Positions 42,160 through 50,894 are shown, numbered from the stretch's first letter. The stretch: DNA of 64,000 nucleotides from Pseudoflavonifractor sp050943825 (GCF_050943825.1 NZ_JBMNPX010000001.1:1-64000), one strand, 5' to 3'. Program-made: numbers and translations. Notes: generated by a model from the letters alone, not told the origin.

Positions 42160-42633
42160 TTGCGGATTGGACACGGATATGATGTACACCGTCTGGTGCC
42201 GGAGCGAAAGCTGATTCTGGGTGGGGTGGAGATCCCCTGGGAGCGGGGCCTGCTGGGGCACTCGGACGCCGACGTGCTGACCCATGCGCTGATGGATGCG
42301 CTTCTGGGCGCTGCGGCGCTGGGGGACATTGGAAAGCTGTTCCCCGACAATGACCCGGCCTATGAGGGCATTTCCAGCCTGGTGCTGCTGGACCGGGTGA
42401 TGGAGCGGCTGAAGGAGCGGGGGTTCCGGCTTGGAAACGCGGATATGACCATTCTGGCCCAGCGCCCCAAGCTGGCAGGGTATATCCCCGCCATGCGGAC
42501 GCTTCTGGCCCGGCATATGGATGTCCTGGAAGACCGGGTCAATGTAAAGGCCACCACCGAGGAAGGACTGGGCTTTACCGGCAGTGGGGACGGGATTGCC
42601 GCCCATGCGGTTGTCCTTCTGGAAGAGAATTAA
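42160..42633 (+). CDS. ispF: 2-C-methyl-D-erythritol 2,4-cyclodiphosphate synthase
   Basis: 157 residues from TTG 42160, with AAAGGGAG ten bases upstream. Zinc-binding motif IGHGYDVHRL near residues 3-12, SDADVLTHALMDALLGAAALGDIGKLFP near 38-65 with the D-x-H pair, and ATTEEGLGFTGSGDGI near 131-146. It cyclises CDP-ME-2-phosphate. Together ispD, ispF and ispH place three MEP-pathway steps within 4 kb. Confidence 0.95.
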   Translation: MRIGHGYDVHRLVPERKLILGGVEIPWERGLLGHSDADVLTHALMDALLGAAALGDIGKLFPDNDPAYEGISSLVLLDRVMERLKERGFRLGNADMTILAQRPKLAGYIPAMRTLLARHMDVLEDRVNVKATTEEGLGFTGSGDGIAAHAVVLLEEN

Positions 42634-42640
42634 GTCTGTC

Positions 42641-42673
42641 AAGAGGCGCTGCCGGTAGGCGGCGCCTCTTTTT
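42641..42673 (+). terminator. Terminator of ispD-ispF
   Basis: AAGAGGCGC (42641-42649) pairs with GCGCCTCTT (42662-42670) with a further GCC/GGC inside, then TTT. The stem is eight bases after the ispF stop. Confidence 0.8.
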
Positions 42674-42844
42674 ATGAGAACAGCCCGTGGCGGAGGTCTG
42701 CCGGGCGGCATATACTGGGGGCGAGAGGAGCGTTTTGCACCGCCGCGCCCGGCGGGGGCAGAGCAGGAGCGTACGGAACGATGACATTCCTCTCAGACGG
42801 CTGTGGCCATTGAGAAACACGCAGGAAAGGAATGGTCATTTTTG

Positions 42845-43102
42845 ATGGTATACTACCTGATTATCTGCCGCTCGCTGACCTATGCCCAGCGGACGGCCCA
42901 GGCGTTGGAGCGGGCTGGTATAACCGCTCATATTCTGCGCTCACCCAGAAGCATTTCCGGCGAGGGATGCAGCCACGCGGTAAAGGTGGCGGAGCGGAAC
43001 CTGGCGGACGCGCTGGCGATTCTGGGACGGGTGGGGCTCACACCCAAGCGGGTGTTCATCCAGGCTGCTGATGGGAGCTATAAAGAGGTGCGGCTGTTAT
43101 GA
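42845..43102 (+). CDS. Putative Se/S carrier-like protein (DUF3343)
   Basis: 85 residues. ATG 42845 is chosen because the family normally starts at this MVYYLIICRS block; the frame extends upstream to 42803. The pattern YLIICRSLTYAQRTAQALERAGI, then RSPRSISGEGCSHAVKV with a single conserved Cys, matches DUF3343, now described as a selenium or sulfur carrier-like family. The Cys in GCSHAV would carry persulfide or selenide. It overlaps the next gene, a cysteine-desulfurase-like enzyme, by four bases, which fits a donor-carrier pair. Confidence 0.85.
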   Translation: MVYYLIICRSLTYAQRTAQALERAGITAHILRSPRSISGEGCSHAVKVAERNLADALAILGRVGLTPKRVFIQAADGSYKEVRLL

Positions 43103-44244
43103 TATATCTGGACAGCGCCGCCACTACCATGCAGAAGCCGCCGTCCGTGGCCCGGGCGGCGGCCTATGCTATGGGCCACATGGCCAGTCCGGGGCGGGGG
43201 AGCCACCGGCCGGCGGCGCTGGCAGCGGACACGGCCTTCGCCTGCCGTCAGGCTGCCGCAGAATTGTTCGGAGTGGAAAATCCGGAACAGGTGGTGTTCA
43301 CCATGAACGCCACCCACGGGCTCAATCTGGCCATCAAATCCCTGGTCCGTCCGGGCGATACGGTGCTCATCTCCGGCTATGAGCACAACGCGGTGACCCG
43401 CCCCCTCCACTGTATGCGAGATGTACAGATTAAAGTGGCCACCGGTCCGCTGTTCTGCCCGGACCAGCTGTTCCGGCAATTTGAGGAGCAGCTGACCGGA
43501 GAGGTGGGGGCGGTGATCTGCACTCATGTTTCCAATGTGTTCGGTTATATTCTCCCGGTGGACCGGATTGCCGCCCTGTGCAGGGAGCGGGGCGTCCCCT
43601 TTATTCTGGATGCGTCCCAGTCGGCCGGCTGCCTGAGAGTGTGTATGGATGAACTGGGGGCCGCTTTTATCGCCATGCCGGGACACAAGGGACTGTACGG
43701 GCCCCAGGGGACAGGACTGCTTCTGTGCGGCGCGGAGACTCAGCCGCTGCTGGAGGGCGGAACCGGGAGCCTTTCGGCGCTCCAGGAGATGCCGGACTTT
43801 CTGCCTGACCGGCTGGAAGCCGGGACCCATAACATAGCGGGCATTGCCGGTCTGCTGGAGGGGCTCCGGTATGTGTCCAGAGTGGGCATCGACAGAATTT
43901 TTACCCATGAGGAAGCGCTTGTACGGCGAGCAGCCAGGGCACTGAGCAGAATCCCCGGCGTGACCGTGTATGCCGCGGGAGAGGGGACGCGCCAGGCGGG
44001 GGTCCTGTCCTTCCGGATTGCCGGAATGGACTGTGAGGAGGCCGGCGCCGCGCTGGGGGAGATGGGAATCGCAGTCCGTGCGGGATTGCACTGCGCACCA
44101 CTTGCACACCAGTCGGCAGGCACATTGGAAAATGGTACAATCCGAGCCAGTTTTTCCGCCTTCAACAGCCTCTGTGAAACCGAACGCTTTGTCCGCGCTG
44201 TGGGATGTATCGCCGCAGGAGCGGGGAAGGGAAAGAGCAGGTAA
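43099..44244 (+). CDS. Class V aminotransferase, cysteine desulfurase-like
   Basis: 381 residues from ATG 43099 overlapping the carrier gene. PLP enzyme: MIYLDSAATTMQKPP at the start, ATHGLNLAIKSL near 70, a His/Asp pocket (THVSNVFGYILPV, LDASQSAG) and the PLP Lys in IAMPGHKGLYGPQGTG near 197. The Cys in VRAGLHCAPLAHQ near 333 is the position of the reactive Cys in group II desulfurases. It would release sulfur from cysteine, or selenium from selenocysteine, onto the neighbouring carrier. No isc or suf genes are adjacent, so this is a specialised pair. Ends before a strong terminator. Confidence 0.9.
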   Translation: MIYLDSAATTMQKPPSVARAAAYAMGHMASPGRGSHRPAALAADTAFACRQAAAELFGVENPEQVVFTMNATHGLNLAIKSLVRPGDTVLISGYEHNAVTRPLHCMRDVQIKVATGPLFCPDQLFRQFEEQLTGEVGAVICTHVSNVFGYILPVDRIAALCRERGVPFILDASQSAGCLRVCMDELGAAFIAMPGHKGLYGPQGTGLLLCGAETQPLLEGGTGSLSALQEMPDFLPDRLEAGTHNIAGIAGLLEGLRYVSRVGIDRIFTHEEALVRRAARALSRIPGVTVYAAGEGTRQAGVLSFRIAGMDCEEAGAALGEMGIAVRAGLHCAPLAHQSAGTLENGTIRASFSAFNSLCETERFVRAVGCIAAGAGKGKSR

Positions 44245-44285
44245 AAAACCCGCTATGCTTTGGGCTGCAAAGCATAGCGGGTTTT
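44245..44285 (+). terminator. Terminator after the desulfurase-like gene
   Basis: AAAACCCGCTATGCTTTG pairs perfectly with CAAAGCATAGCGGGTTTT over 18 bases around a GGCTG loop. The T-tract is the end of the stem plus TTTTC. The stem is the longest perfect one in the window. Confidence 0.9.
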
Positions 44286-44359
44286 CACATGCTGCAGAAA
44301 AGCAAAAATTTCCGTTTCAGGGGGCCGCGGGAATTTATAGAAAATTCATCTCTGCTGTA

Positions 44360-44388
44360 TTGCCATTTTCCCAGTGATAAAGTATAAT
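44360..44388 (+). promoter_or_regulatory. Promoter of cdaA-cdaR
   Basis: TTGCCA (44360-44365), a 17-base spacer and TATAAT (44383-44388). About 85 bases of leader separate it from the cdaA ATG at 44476. Confidence 0.75.
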
Positions 44389-44475
44389 CTTTAAAATAGG
44401 CAGAGTATGAGAACAATGGGTCCAGACGGCCTGTAAATGAGCGCCCGGACAGCAGAAGTGCAGGTGAAGGGAAGA

Positions 44476-45369
44476 ATGGAACAGATTATACAGTGGATTC
44501 AGGAGGCCTTTATGAGCTTTCCTGCCATTGGTGTAGCGGATATTTTGGATATCCTGATCATGGCGCTTATCTTCTATAAGCTGCTGATGATTGTCCGCCG
44601 CACCAGCTCCGGTCAGGTTATGAAGGGTGTCCTCCTTGTCATAGTGGCTTTTGTGCTGGTCAGTGCGTTTAATCTCCGGATGCTCAGCTATGTGATGGGC
44701 AGGGTGCTGGAGTGGGGCGTTCTGGCCCTGGTCATCCTGTTCCAGCCTGAAATACGGCGCTTTCTGGAGCAGATGGGCCGCAGCAGCATCGGCAGCGTGT
44801 TTGTCCGGGAGGAGGCGCCCGGCGAGCTGGAGAATGCCATCACCCAGACAGTGCGGGCCTATACGGACCTCTCCAAGACCAAGACTGGTGCCCTGATGGT
44901 CTTTGAGCGGAAAAACCAGCTGGATGACGCCATAAAAACCGGAACGGCGCTGGACTGTGTGGTCAATGCCGAGCTGCTGAAGAATATTTTCTGGAACAAG
45001 GCGCCTCTCCATGACGGTGCCGTCATCGTGCGGGGCGGCCGGATTGTGGGCGCAGGCTGTATGCTGCCGCTGTCGGGAAATGTGAACCTCTCCCGCGACT
45101 TGGGCATGCGCCATCGGGCCGGTATCGGCGCCAGTGAACATTCGGACGCAGTGGTGGCCATCGTCTCGGAGGAGACGGGCTCCATCTCCGTGGCTGTGGG
45201 CGGCATGCTGAAGCGCCATCTGGCGCCTGAGACGCTGGAGCGCCTGCTGCGCAACGAGCTTCTGCCTCAGAGCGATGAAAATGATAAGCCCAAATTCAAC
45301 CCCATCAACATCATCTTTAAGTCAAGAAGAGGTGAGAAGACCGATGTGGAAAAAAATAAAGGACAGTAA
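44476..45369 (+). CDS. cdaA: Diadenylate cyclase (membrane-bound CdaA)
   Basis: 297 residues. ATG 44476 is chosen because GTGAAGGGA lies upstream; the frame extends to 44437. Three hydrophobic segments within about residues 15-90 anchor it in the membrane. The DisA_N catalytic domain follows with DGA at 180-182 (LHDGAVIV) and RHR at 212-214 (MRHRAGIG). It makes c-di-AMP, which controls potassium and osmolyte uptake and wall integrity. The C-terminal 30 residues are polar. It overlaps cdaR by 26 bases, the standard cdaA-cdaR pair; glmM is not adjacent. Confidence 0.94.
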   Translation: MEQIIQWIQEAFMSFPAIGVADILDILIMALIFYKLLMIVRRTSSGQVMKGVLLVIVAFVLVSAFNLRMLSYVMGRVLEWGVLALVILFQPEIRRFLEQMGRSSIGSVFVREEAPGELENAITQTVRAYTDLSKTKTGALMVFERKNQLDDAIKTGTALDCVVNAELLKNIFWNKAPLHDGAVIVRGGRIVGAGCMLPLSGNVNLSRDLGMRHRAGIGASEHSDAVVAIVSEETGSISVAVGGMLKRHLAPETLERLLRNELLPQSDENDKPKFNPINIIFKSRRGEKTDVEKNKGQ

Positions 45370-46609
45370 GTGGCTCTACGTCGTTATCTCACTTCTGATG
45401 GCCTCTGTCCTGTGGATTTACGTGGTGAAGGAGGCAAACCCCACAATAGAGCGCTCCATTTCCAATATTCCTGTCACCTTTACCGGGACGGAAATCCTGG
45501 CGGCCCGCAATCTGATCATTGCGGAGGGCGCGGACCAGACCATGACGCTGAGTCTGGAGGCAAAGTCGGACGTATTCTCCAAGCTGAGCCGGGAGAATAT
45601 CACCCTGAGCGTGGATGTGTCTCAGATCTCCGAGCCGGGTAACTACCGTCTGCTGGTAAAGCCCAGCTATCCCATCAACGTCAACCAGCTGGACGTGACA
45701 GTAAACAACGATGTGTCTGAGCTCTATGTGGAGTTCACCGTCTCCGAGCTGGAGAGCAAGGAGATTCCTGTCCGGCTGGAGTTCAAGGGAAGCTATGCTG
45801 AGGACTATATGGCAGGCAAGCCCACCATTACGCCCGGTACCATCAATATCAGCGGCCAGCAGGAGCTGGTAAACCAGGTAGCCTACGCGAAGGTGGTACT
45901 CACCATTGAGGACATGAGCGAGAGCTACGAGGGCGATTTGCCCTTTGTATATGTGAGTGCGGACGGCACGGAGCTGACAGACCTGAATGTGACATCCAAT
46001 GTGGACACCGTCCATGTGGAGTATCCCATTGTCAAGACCAAGCAGATCCCGGTGACCGTTGACATCATCCCCGGCGGCGGCGCCACGGAGGATGATGTGG
46101 ATGTCACTTACGGTGTCAACCAGGAGACGGTCATGTATCTCACCATCTCTGGCCCGGAGGATGAGCTGGAGGCCTATGACAAGATTGTCCTGGGTGAAAT
46201 TGACCTCTCCAAGGTGTATACTCAGGAGACCTTCAACTTCCCGGTGGTACTCAATGAGGACTTTACCAACGAGAGCGGAATCAGCTCGGTAGATGTGACG
46301 GTCACCATTGACGACACCAGGCTGACAACCCGTGAGTTTACCGTAGACAACATTCAGATGATCAACAAGCCGGATGGGTATAACGCCGAGCTGGTGACCG
46401 AGTCCCGCCTGGTGACTGTCCGCGGCCCTGAGGACGCGGTGAACGCCCTCTTCCAGTCTCAGCTGCGGATTGTAGTGGACCTGTCCCAGGCCCAGCTGGC
46501 CACGGGGCGGCAGACTGTCCAGGCCCAGGTCATCATTGACGGCAGCAGTGAGGTAGGCGTGCTGGGCGGCGAGTACGACGTCCTGGTCAACTTCACCCTG
46601 GCAGAATAA
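45344..46609 (+). CDS. cdaR: CdaA regulatory protein CdaR (YbbR domains)
   Basis: 421 residues. ATG 45344 is preferred over the open frame from 45275 because AGAGGTGAGAAG precedes it. One N-terminal membrane segment (WLYVVISLLMASVLWIYVV) is followed by repeated YbbR beta domains, roughly 40-120, 125-205, 210-300 and 310-420, each with the pattern of a short strand, V-x-G-P-E-D turn and final V/L-rich strand. It sits outside the membrane and modulates CdaA. It is followed after 17 bases by the DUF5685 gene. Confidence 0.92.
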   Translation: MWKKIKDSKWLYVVISLLMASVLWIYVVKEANPTIERSISNIPVTFTGTEILAARNLIIAEGADQTMTLSLEAKSDVFSKLSRENITLSVDVSQISEPGNYRLLVKPSYPINVNQLDVTVNNDVSELYVEFTVSELESKEIPVRLEFKGSYAEDYMAGKPTITPGTINISGQQELVNQVAYAKVVLTIEDMSESYEGDLPFVYVSADGTELTDLNVTSNVDTVHVEYPIVKTKQIPVTVDIIPGGGATEDDVDVTYGVNQETVMYLTISGPEDELEAYDKIVLGEIDLSKVYTQETFNFPVVLNEDFTNESGISSVDVTVTIDDTRLTTREFTVDNIQMINKPDGYNAELVTESRLVTVRGPEDAVNALFQSQLRIVVDLSQAQLATGRQTVQAQVIIDGSSEVGVLGGEYDVLVNFTLAE

Positions 46610-46626
46610 CGGCGGGCGGAGCTGAC

Positions 46627-47526
46627 ATGTTTGGATATATTCGCCCCTGCCGGGAAGAACTGAAGGTCCGGGAGCTGGAGGATTATCAGGCAGTTTACTG
46701 CGGCCTGTGCCAGGTCATGGGCAAGCGCTGCGGCTTTACAGCCCGGATGCTGCTCAACTACGATTTTACCTTCCTGGCCATGCTGCTCTCTCAGCCGGAA
46801 TCCCGGCCATCCACCTGCATGTGCCGTTGTCCCGCCAAGCTCTTTCTGCGCAAAAAATGTTCCTGCGTCTCCAGCCCCTGGCTGGAGGCGGCGGCGGACG
46901 AGAGCGTTATTCTCAGCTACTGGAAGGTGCGGGACAGCATTGAGGACGGCGGCTTCTGGGAGCGGCTGGGCGCCAGGATACTCTCCCTGCTGCTCCGGCG
47001 GGGCTACCGCAGGGCTGCTGCGGCCCGGCCGGAATTTGAGTGGGAGGTCCGCTTTCAGCTGGAGAAGCTGCACCAGCTGGAGGAGGAGCGCACGCCTTCG
47101 CTGGACCGGACGGCGGACACCTTTGCCCGGATTCTCCAGGCTGCGGCCCCCAAGACGGGAAATGAGGCAGAAGACCGTGCGCTGGAGCAGCTGCTCTACC
47201 ATGTGGGACGTTGGATCTACTTGCTGGACGCATGGGACGACCTGCAGGAGGATGTGGCCGCAGGACGGTACAACCCCATTCATGCCCGCTTCGGCGGCCG
47301 GGAAGAGGAGGAGCGGGACTATCTGCGTACCACGCTGCTCCACTCCCGCAATCTGGCCCTCTCGGCTTTTGCCCTTTTGAAACGGGGCTGCTGGGAGCCG
47401 GTGCTGGGCAATATTCTCTGTTTGGGCATGCCCATGGTGGAGGAACTGGTGTTCCGCGGCTGCTGGAAGCAGATGAAGCGGCAGGCCATATTGGGCGTTG
47501 GAGCGGGCGGAGCCCGAAAGAAATAA
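46627..47526 (+). CDS. DUF5685 family protein, Cys-rich N-terminus
   Basis: 299 residues from ATG 46627. The start MFGYIRPCREELKVRELEDYQAVYCGLC is the family signature, with a Cys cluster that continues in CMCRCPAKLFLRKKCSCV near 63-80. Several Cys in such spacing suggest metal binding. The C-terminal half is helical and has D-D-x-x-x-D-like parts (LLDAWDDLQEDVAAGRYNP), which recalls prenyltransferase-like folds but is not proof. The gene precedes a J-domain gene, an arrangement seen in other Clostridia. Function unknown. Confidence 0.85.
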   Translation: MFGYIRPCREELKVRELEDYQAVYCGLCQVMGKRCGFTARMLLNYDFTFLAMLLSQPESRPSTCMCRCPAKLFLRKKCSCVSSPWLEAAADESVILSYWKVRDSIEDGGFWERLGARILSLLLRRGYRRAAAARPEFEWEVRFQLEKLHQLEEERTPSLDRTADTFARILQAAAPKTGNEAEDRALEQLLYHVGRWIYLLDAWDDLQEDVAAGRYNPIHARFGGREEEERDYLRTTLLHSRNLALSAFALLKRGCWEPVLGNILCLGMPMVEELVFRGCWKQMKRQAILGVGAGGARKK

Positions 47527-47559
47527 ATGCCAATGACTTATGACAGGAGACAGTGACAG

Positions 47560-48174
47560 ATGAGCGATCCGTACAGCGTTCTCGGGGTATCCCCCAACGC
47601 CAGCGACGAAGAGATTAAGAAGGCATATCGCGAGCTGGCCCGGAAGTATCATCCGGACAATTACCAGAACAATCCTCTGGCCGACCTGGCTGAGGAGAAG
47701 ATGAAGGAAGTCAACGAGGCCTACGATGCCATCAACAAGATGCGCAGCGGTGGCGGGAGCTACGGCGGCAGCGCCTATCAGCAGAGCGGCAGCAGCTATG
47801 GCTACGGCTATCAGCAGCAGCGCCAGTCCTCCTCGTCCAGCACGCTGTACAGCCGTGTCAGGCAGGCCATCAACGTGGGCAATATTGACGCCGCCGAGCG
47901 CCTGCTCCGTGAGGCTCCCACTCAGGATGCGGAGTGGCACTTCCTCTCCGGCTGCATCGCCTACCGCCGGGGCTGGCTGGACGAGGCCCGGCAGCAGTAC
48001 CAGATTGCCTGCAACGCCGATCCGGGCAACATGGAGTACCGTCAGGCCCTGAACATGATGCAGCAGGGCGGACAGGCCTACCGTCCCTACGGCAATACGG
48101 GGATGGGTATGGACGCCTGCGACTGCTGCACCACGCTGATGTGCATGCAGTGCCTGTGCGGAGGCTGCAACTGA
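47560..48174 (+). CDS. J-domain protein with Cys-rich tail
   Basis: 204 residues from ATG 47560 behind GGAGACAG. Residues 2-66 form a J domain with the essential HPD in RKYHPDNYQNNP near 29, so it can stimulate a DnaK-type ATPase. A Gly/Ser/Tyr/Gln-rich linker (residues about 67-95) follows, then a tetratricopeptide-like helical part (AERLLREAPTQDAEWHFLSG) and a terminal DACDCCTTLMCMQCLCGGCN with seven Cys in 17 residues. It lacks the DnaJ zinc and substrate domains. Probably a specialised co-chaperone for the adjacent DUF5685 protein or for a membrane process; inference only. Confidence 0.9.
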   Translation: MSDPYSVLGVSPNASDEEIKKAYRELARKYHPDNYQNNPLADLAEEKMKEVNEAYDAINKMRSGGGSYGGSAYQQSGSSYGYGYQQQRQSSSSSTLYSRVRQAINVGNIDAAERLLREAPTQDAEWHFLSGCIAYRRGWLDEARQQYQIACNADPGNMEYRQALNMMQQGGQAYRPYGNTGMGMDACDCCTTLMCMQCLCGGCN

Positions 48175-48175
48175 G

Positions 48176-48706
48176 ATGAGACAGCGAAATTCAGGCAGCG
48201 CCGGCCGGGTGGCACTGGTAGGTGTTCTGGCGGCCCTCTCACTGGTGATCCTGCTGCTGGCAGCTGTCTCCCCATCGGGACGGATGGGAATTGTGGCAGT
48301 AGCCGGACTGGTCAACGCCGCGGCCGTAATATCAGGTGGTCTCCACGCCGGCTTTTTATGTTGGGCTGTGGCCGGGATTCTGGGGCTGATTCTCTCGCCC
48401 GACAAGGGAAACGTACTGCTCTATCTGGTCTTTTTCGGCCTGTACCCTATGGTAAAGAGCCTGATTGAGCAGCTGCGCAAGGCCCCTCTGGAGTGGCTGT
48501 GCAAGCTGGCGTTCTTCAACGTGGTGCTGACCTTCTGCTGGTTTGTGCTGCGGGACGTGCTGCTGGCCGGGCTTCCTGCTGTGTTTGAGCAGCTATGGGT
48601 GCTCTATGTGGGCGGGAACGTGGTGTTCCTGATCTACGACTACGGCTTCTCCAAGCTTGTAATGTTCTATGCCGCCCGGATTGACAAGGCAATACGGCGG
48701 AGATAG
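48176..48706 (+). CDS. Hypothetical multi-pass membrane protein
   Basis: 176 residues from ATG 48176, one base after the previous stop. Four to five hydrophobic segments are seen: about 12-30, 36-50, 53-69, 76-90 and 105-150, with a basic N-terminus and C-terminus (RIDKAIRRR). The layout resembles small substrate-binding subunits of vitamin (ECF) transporters, but no specific motif supports that. It probably belongs to the same transcript as the J-domain gene. Function unknown. Confidence 0.75.
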   Translation: MRQRNSGSAGRVALVGVLAALSLVILLLAAVSPSGRMGIVAVAGLVNAAAVISGGLHAGFLCWAVAGILGLILSPDKGNVLLYLVFFGLYPMVKSLIEQLRKAPLEWLCKLAFFNVVLTFCWFVLRDVLLAGLPAVFEQLWVLYVGGNVVFLIYDYGFSKLVMFYAARIDKAIRRR

Positions 48707-48710
48707 AGGG

Positions 48711-48739
48711 TTTTCAAAACGGGAAAAATCTGATATAAT
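48711..48739 (+). promoter_or_regulatory. Promoter of the yicC-remA-gmk unit
   Basis: TTTTCA (48711-48716), a 17-base spacer and TATAAT (48734-48739). The leader to the GTG at 48780 is about 35 bases. Confidence 0.6.
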
Positions 48740-48779
48740 ATATTGCTAAACAATTGAAAGAAGGGAAGCGAGCCCTTTG

Positions 48780-49655
48780 GTGAAGAGCATGACCGGCTAT
48801 GGAAAAGGTGAGGCGGCGCTCCACGGACGCACCATTACGGTGGAGGTCCGTTCCGTCAATAACCGCTATCTCGACTGCACCATTAAGCTGCCCCGTATTT
48901 ATGTATTTGCGGAAGACGCCATCAAGGCCCGGGTGCAGAAGAGCATCTCCCGGGGTAAGGTGGACGTCTTTGTAACCATTGGACAGTCCGAGAGCGGCGA
49001 CGTGTCCATCTCCCTGAACAAGGGCGTGGCGGACGGCTACTACGCTGCGCTGTGCCAGATGCGGGATACTTACGGCCTGCGGGACGATATCTCGGTCTCC
49101 CTGCTCTCCCGGTTCCAGGATGTGTTCCTGGTGGAGAAGAGCCCGGAGGATCTGGAGGCAGTGGCCGCCGATATCTGCGAAGTGCTGGATATGGCGCTGG
49201 CTGACTTTGACGCCATGCGCACCCGCGAGGGCGGCAAGCTGGAGGAGGACATCCGCAGCCGGGCCGTTACCATTGGAAACCTGACCTCTCTGGTGGAGGA
49301 GCGTTCGCCCGGTATTGTGGCGGACTACCGCGCCCGGCTGGAGACCAAAATGGCAGAGGTGCTTCAGAACACCCAGATCGATGAGAGCCGCATTCTCACT
49401 GAGGCCGCCATTTTTGCGGACAAGGTGGCGGTGGACGAGGAGACGGTGCGCCTGCGCAGCCATCTGGACCAGCTCTCCCACATGCTGGACCAGGGCGGCG
49501 CCATCGGCCGCAAGCTGGACTTCCTGATTCAGGAGTTCAACCGGGAGGCCAACACCATCGGCTCCAAGTGCAACGACATTGAGACCGCCCGCCATGTGGT
49601 GGACATCAAGGCGGAGATTGAGAAGATCCGGGAGCAGGTCCAGAACATCGAGTAA
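48780..49655 (+). CDS. YicC family endoribonuclease-like protein
   Basis: 291 residues from GTG 48780 (TTG 48777 in the same frame is an alternative). The start VKSMTGYGKGEAALHGRTITVEVRSVNNRYLD is the family signature, and the end GAIGRKLDFLIQEFNREANTIGSKCND matches DUF1732. YicC is an RNase acting on small RNAs in E. coli. It is followed by remA and gmk, the standard Firmicutes order. Confidence 0.93.
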   Translation: MKSMTGYGKGEAALHGRTITVEVRSVNNRYLDCTIKLPRIYVFAEDAIKARVQKSISRGKVDVFVTIGQSESGDVSISLNKGVADGYYAALCQMRDTYGLRDDISVSLLSRFQDVFLVEKSPEDLEAVAADICEVLDMALADFDAMRTREGGKLEEDIRSRAVTIGNLTSLVEERSPGIVADYRARLETKMAEVLQNTQIDESRILTEAAIFADKVAVDEETVRLRSHLDQLSHMLDQGGAIGRKLDFLIQEFNREANTIGSKCNDIETARHVVDIKAEIEKIREQVQNIE

Positions 49656-49669
49656 GGGGGCGGAGCGCA

Positions 49670-49945
49670 GTGAAGCTTATCAACATCGGATTTGGCAACA
49701 TGGTCTCCGCCGGACGCCTCATCGCCATTGTGAGCCCGGAATCCGCGCCCATCAAGCGCATGATCCAGGAAGCAAGAGACAGGGGCATGCTGATTGATGC
49801 CACTTACGGCCGCAGAACCCGCGCCGTTCTGATTATGGACAGTGACCATATCGTCCTCTCGGCCATTCAGCCGGAGACCGTGGCGGGCCGCCTGAGCGGT
49901 AAGGACGCACCGGAGCCGGTAACCGAGGAGGATGACGAGGAATGA
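49670..49945 (+). CDS. remA: Extracellular matrix regulator RemA (DUF370)
   Basis: 91 residues from GTG 49670 behind GGGGGCGGAG. The block MKLINIGFGNMVSAGRLIAIVSPESAPIKRMI, with RGMLIDATYGRRTRAVLI, is the RemA family. In B. subtilis it is a ring-forming DNA-binding protein that activates biofilm matrix and osmoprotection genes. The C-terminal tail is acidic (PEPVTEEDDEE). It overlaps gmk by four bases. Confidence 0.92.
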   Translation: MKLINIGFGNMVSAGRLIAIVSPESAPIKRMIQEARDRGMLIDATYGRRTRAVLIMDSDHIVLSAIQPETVAGRLSGKDAPEPVTEEDDEE

Positions 49946-50553
49946 TACGAAAGAAAAAGACCCGCGGCCAGCTGATTGTGCTCTCCGGCCCTTCGGGGGT
50001 TGGAAAGAGCACGGTGATTGCGGAGCTGCTGGGAGAGCGGAAGGACATCTATTTCTCCGTCTCCTTTACCACCCGCAGCCCCCGCGTGGGCGAGGCGGAC
50101 GGCGTGAACTACAACTTCGTCAGCCGTGAGGAGTTCGAGCGGATGATTGCCGCCGACGAGCTGCTGGAATACGCCCAGTACGTAGGCAATTACTACGGCA
50201 CCTCTCTGAAGGTCATCCAGGACAAACTGGCCGCCGGGATTGACGTGCTGCTGGACATTGAGGTCCAGGGCGCTGCCAAGGTGCGGAGCAAGTGCCCCGA
50301 GGCAGTGCTGATCTTCATTATCCCGCCCTCCTTTGAGGAGCTCTCCCGCCGCCTCCACGGCCGCGCCACCGACAATGAGGACGTGATTGCCGGCCGGCTC
50401 CAGAAGGCCCGGGAGGAGTACCAGCAGATTCCCAACTACGACTATCTGGTAGTCAACGACAAGGTGTCCACCGCTGCGGAGGAGATCATCTCCATCCTGA
50501 CGGCGGAGGACTGCCGCACCCGGAACCGCCTGGCTCTGGTAGAGGGAGTTTAA
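49942..50553 (+). CDS. gmk: Guanylate kinase
   Basis: 203 residues from ATG 49942, overlapping remA. P-loop LSGPSGVGKSTVIAEL near 12-27, GMP-binding VSFTTRSPRVGEADGVNYNFVS near 43-64 and ALEIEVQGAAKV-type LLDIEVQGAAKVR near 97. It turns GMP into GDP. The order remA-gmk-rpoZ is conserved. Confidence 0.96.
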   Translation: MIRKKKTRGQLIVLSGPSGVGKSTVIAELLGERKDIYFSVSFTTRSPRVGEADGVNYNFVSREEFERMIAADELLEYAQYVGNYYGTSLKVIQDKLAAGIDVLLDIEVQGAAKVRSKCPEAVLIFIIPPSFEELSRRLHGRATDNEDVIAGRLQKAREEYQQIPNYDYLVVNDKVSTAAEEIISILTAEDCRTRNRLALVEGV

Positions 50554-50628
50554 CAGCCTTTGGGCTGTCTGTCATAATACGCACCGCCGCAGAAGGCGGA
50601 CGCGCCCCAAAGAAAGGAACGATGCTTT

Positions 50629-50832
50629 ATGATGCTGAAACCCGCAATGAACGAACTGCTTGACCAGGTCCCCAGCCGTTACATGCTGGTGAATGTGGTG
50701 GCCCAGCGTGCCCGCCAGATTGCCAGCGAGGCAGAGGAGGAGGGCATCTCCCTGGAGGATAAGCCGGTCACTCTGGCCCTGCAGGAAGTGGCCGAGGGGA
50801 AGTATACCCCCCAGGCTGCGGACGAGGAGTAA
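50629..50832 (+). CDS. rpoZ: DNA-directed RNA polymerase subunit omega
   Basis: 67 residues from ATG 50629 behind AAAGGAACG. The core YMLVNVVAQRARQIASEAEEE and KPVTLALQEVAEGKY is the omega family. It helps assemble the polymerase through beta-prime. Short acidic tail. A terminator hairpin follows 22 bases after the stop. Confidence 0.92.
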   Translation: MMLKPAMNELLDQVPSRYMLVNVVAQRARQIASEAEEEGISLEDKPVTLALQEVAEGKYTPQAADEE

Positions 50833-50853
50833 ACGGAACACAGGTTTCTGCGG

Positions 50854-50894
50854 AAGGCAAGTGAGAGGGCGGCAGCGCCTGTCACTTGCCTTTT
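50854..50894 (+). terminator. Terminator of the yicC-rpoZ unit
   Basis: AAGGCAAGTGA pairs with TCACTTGCCTT across a 17-base loop, followed by TTG. An internal GGCG/CGCC pairing may extend it. It separates rpoZ from priA. Confidence 0.75.
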
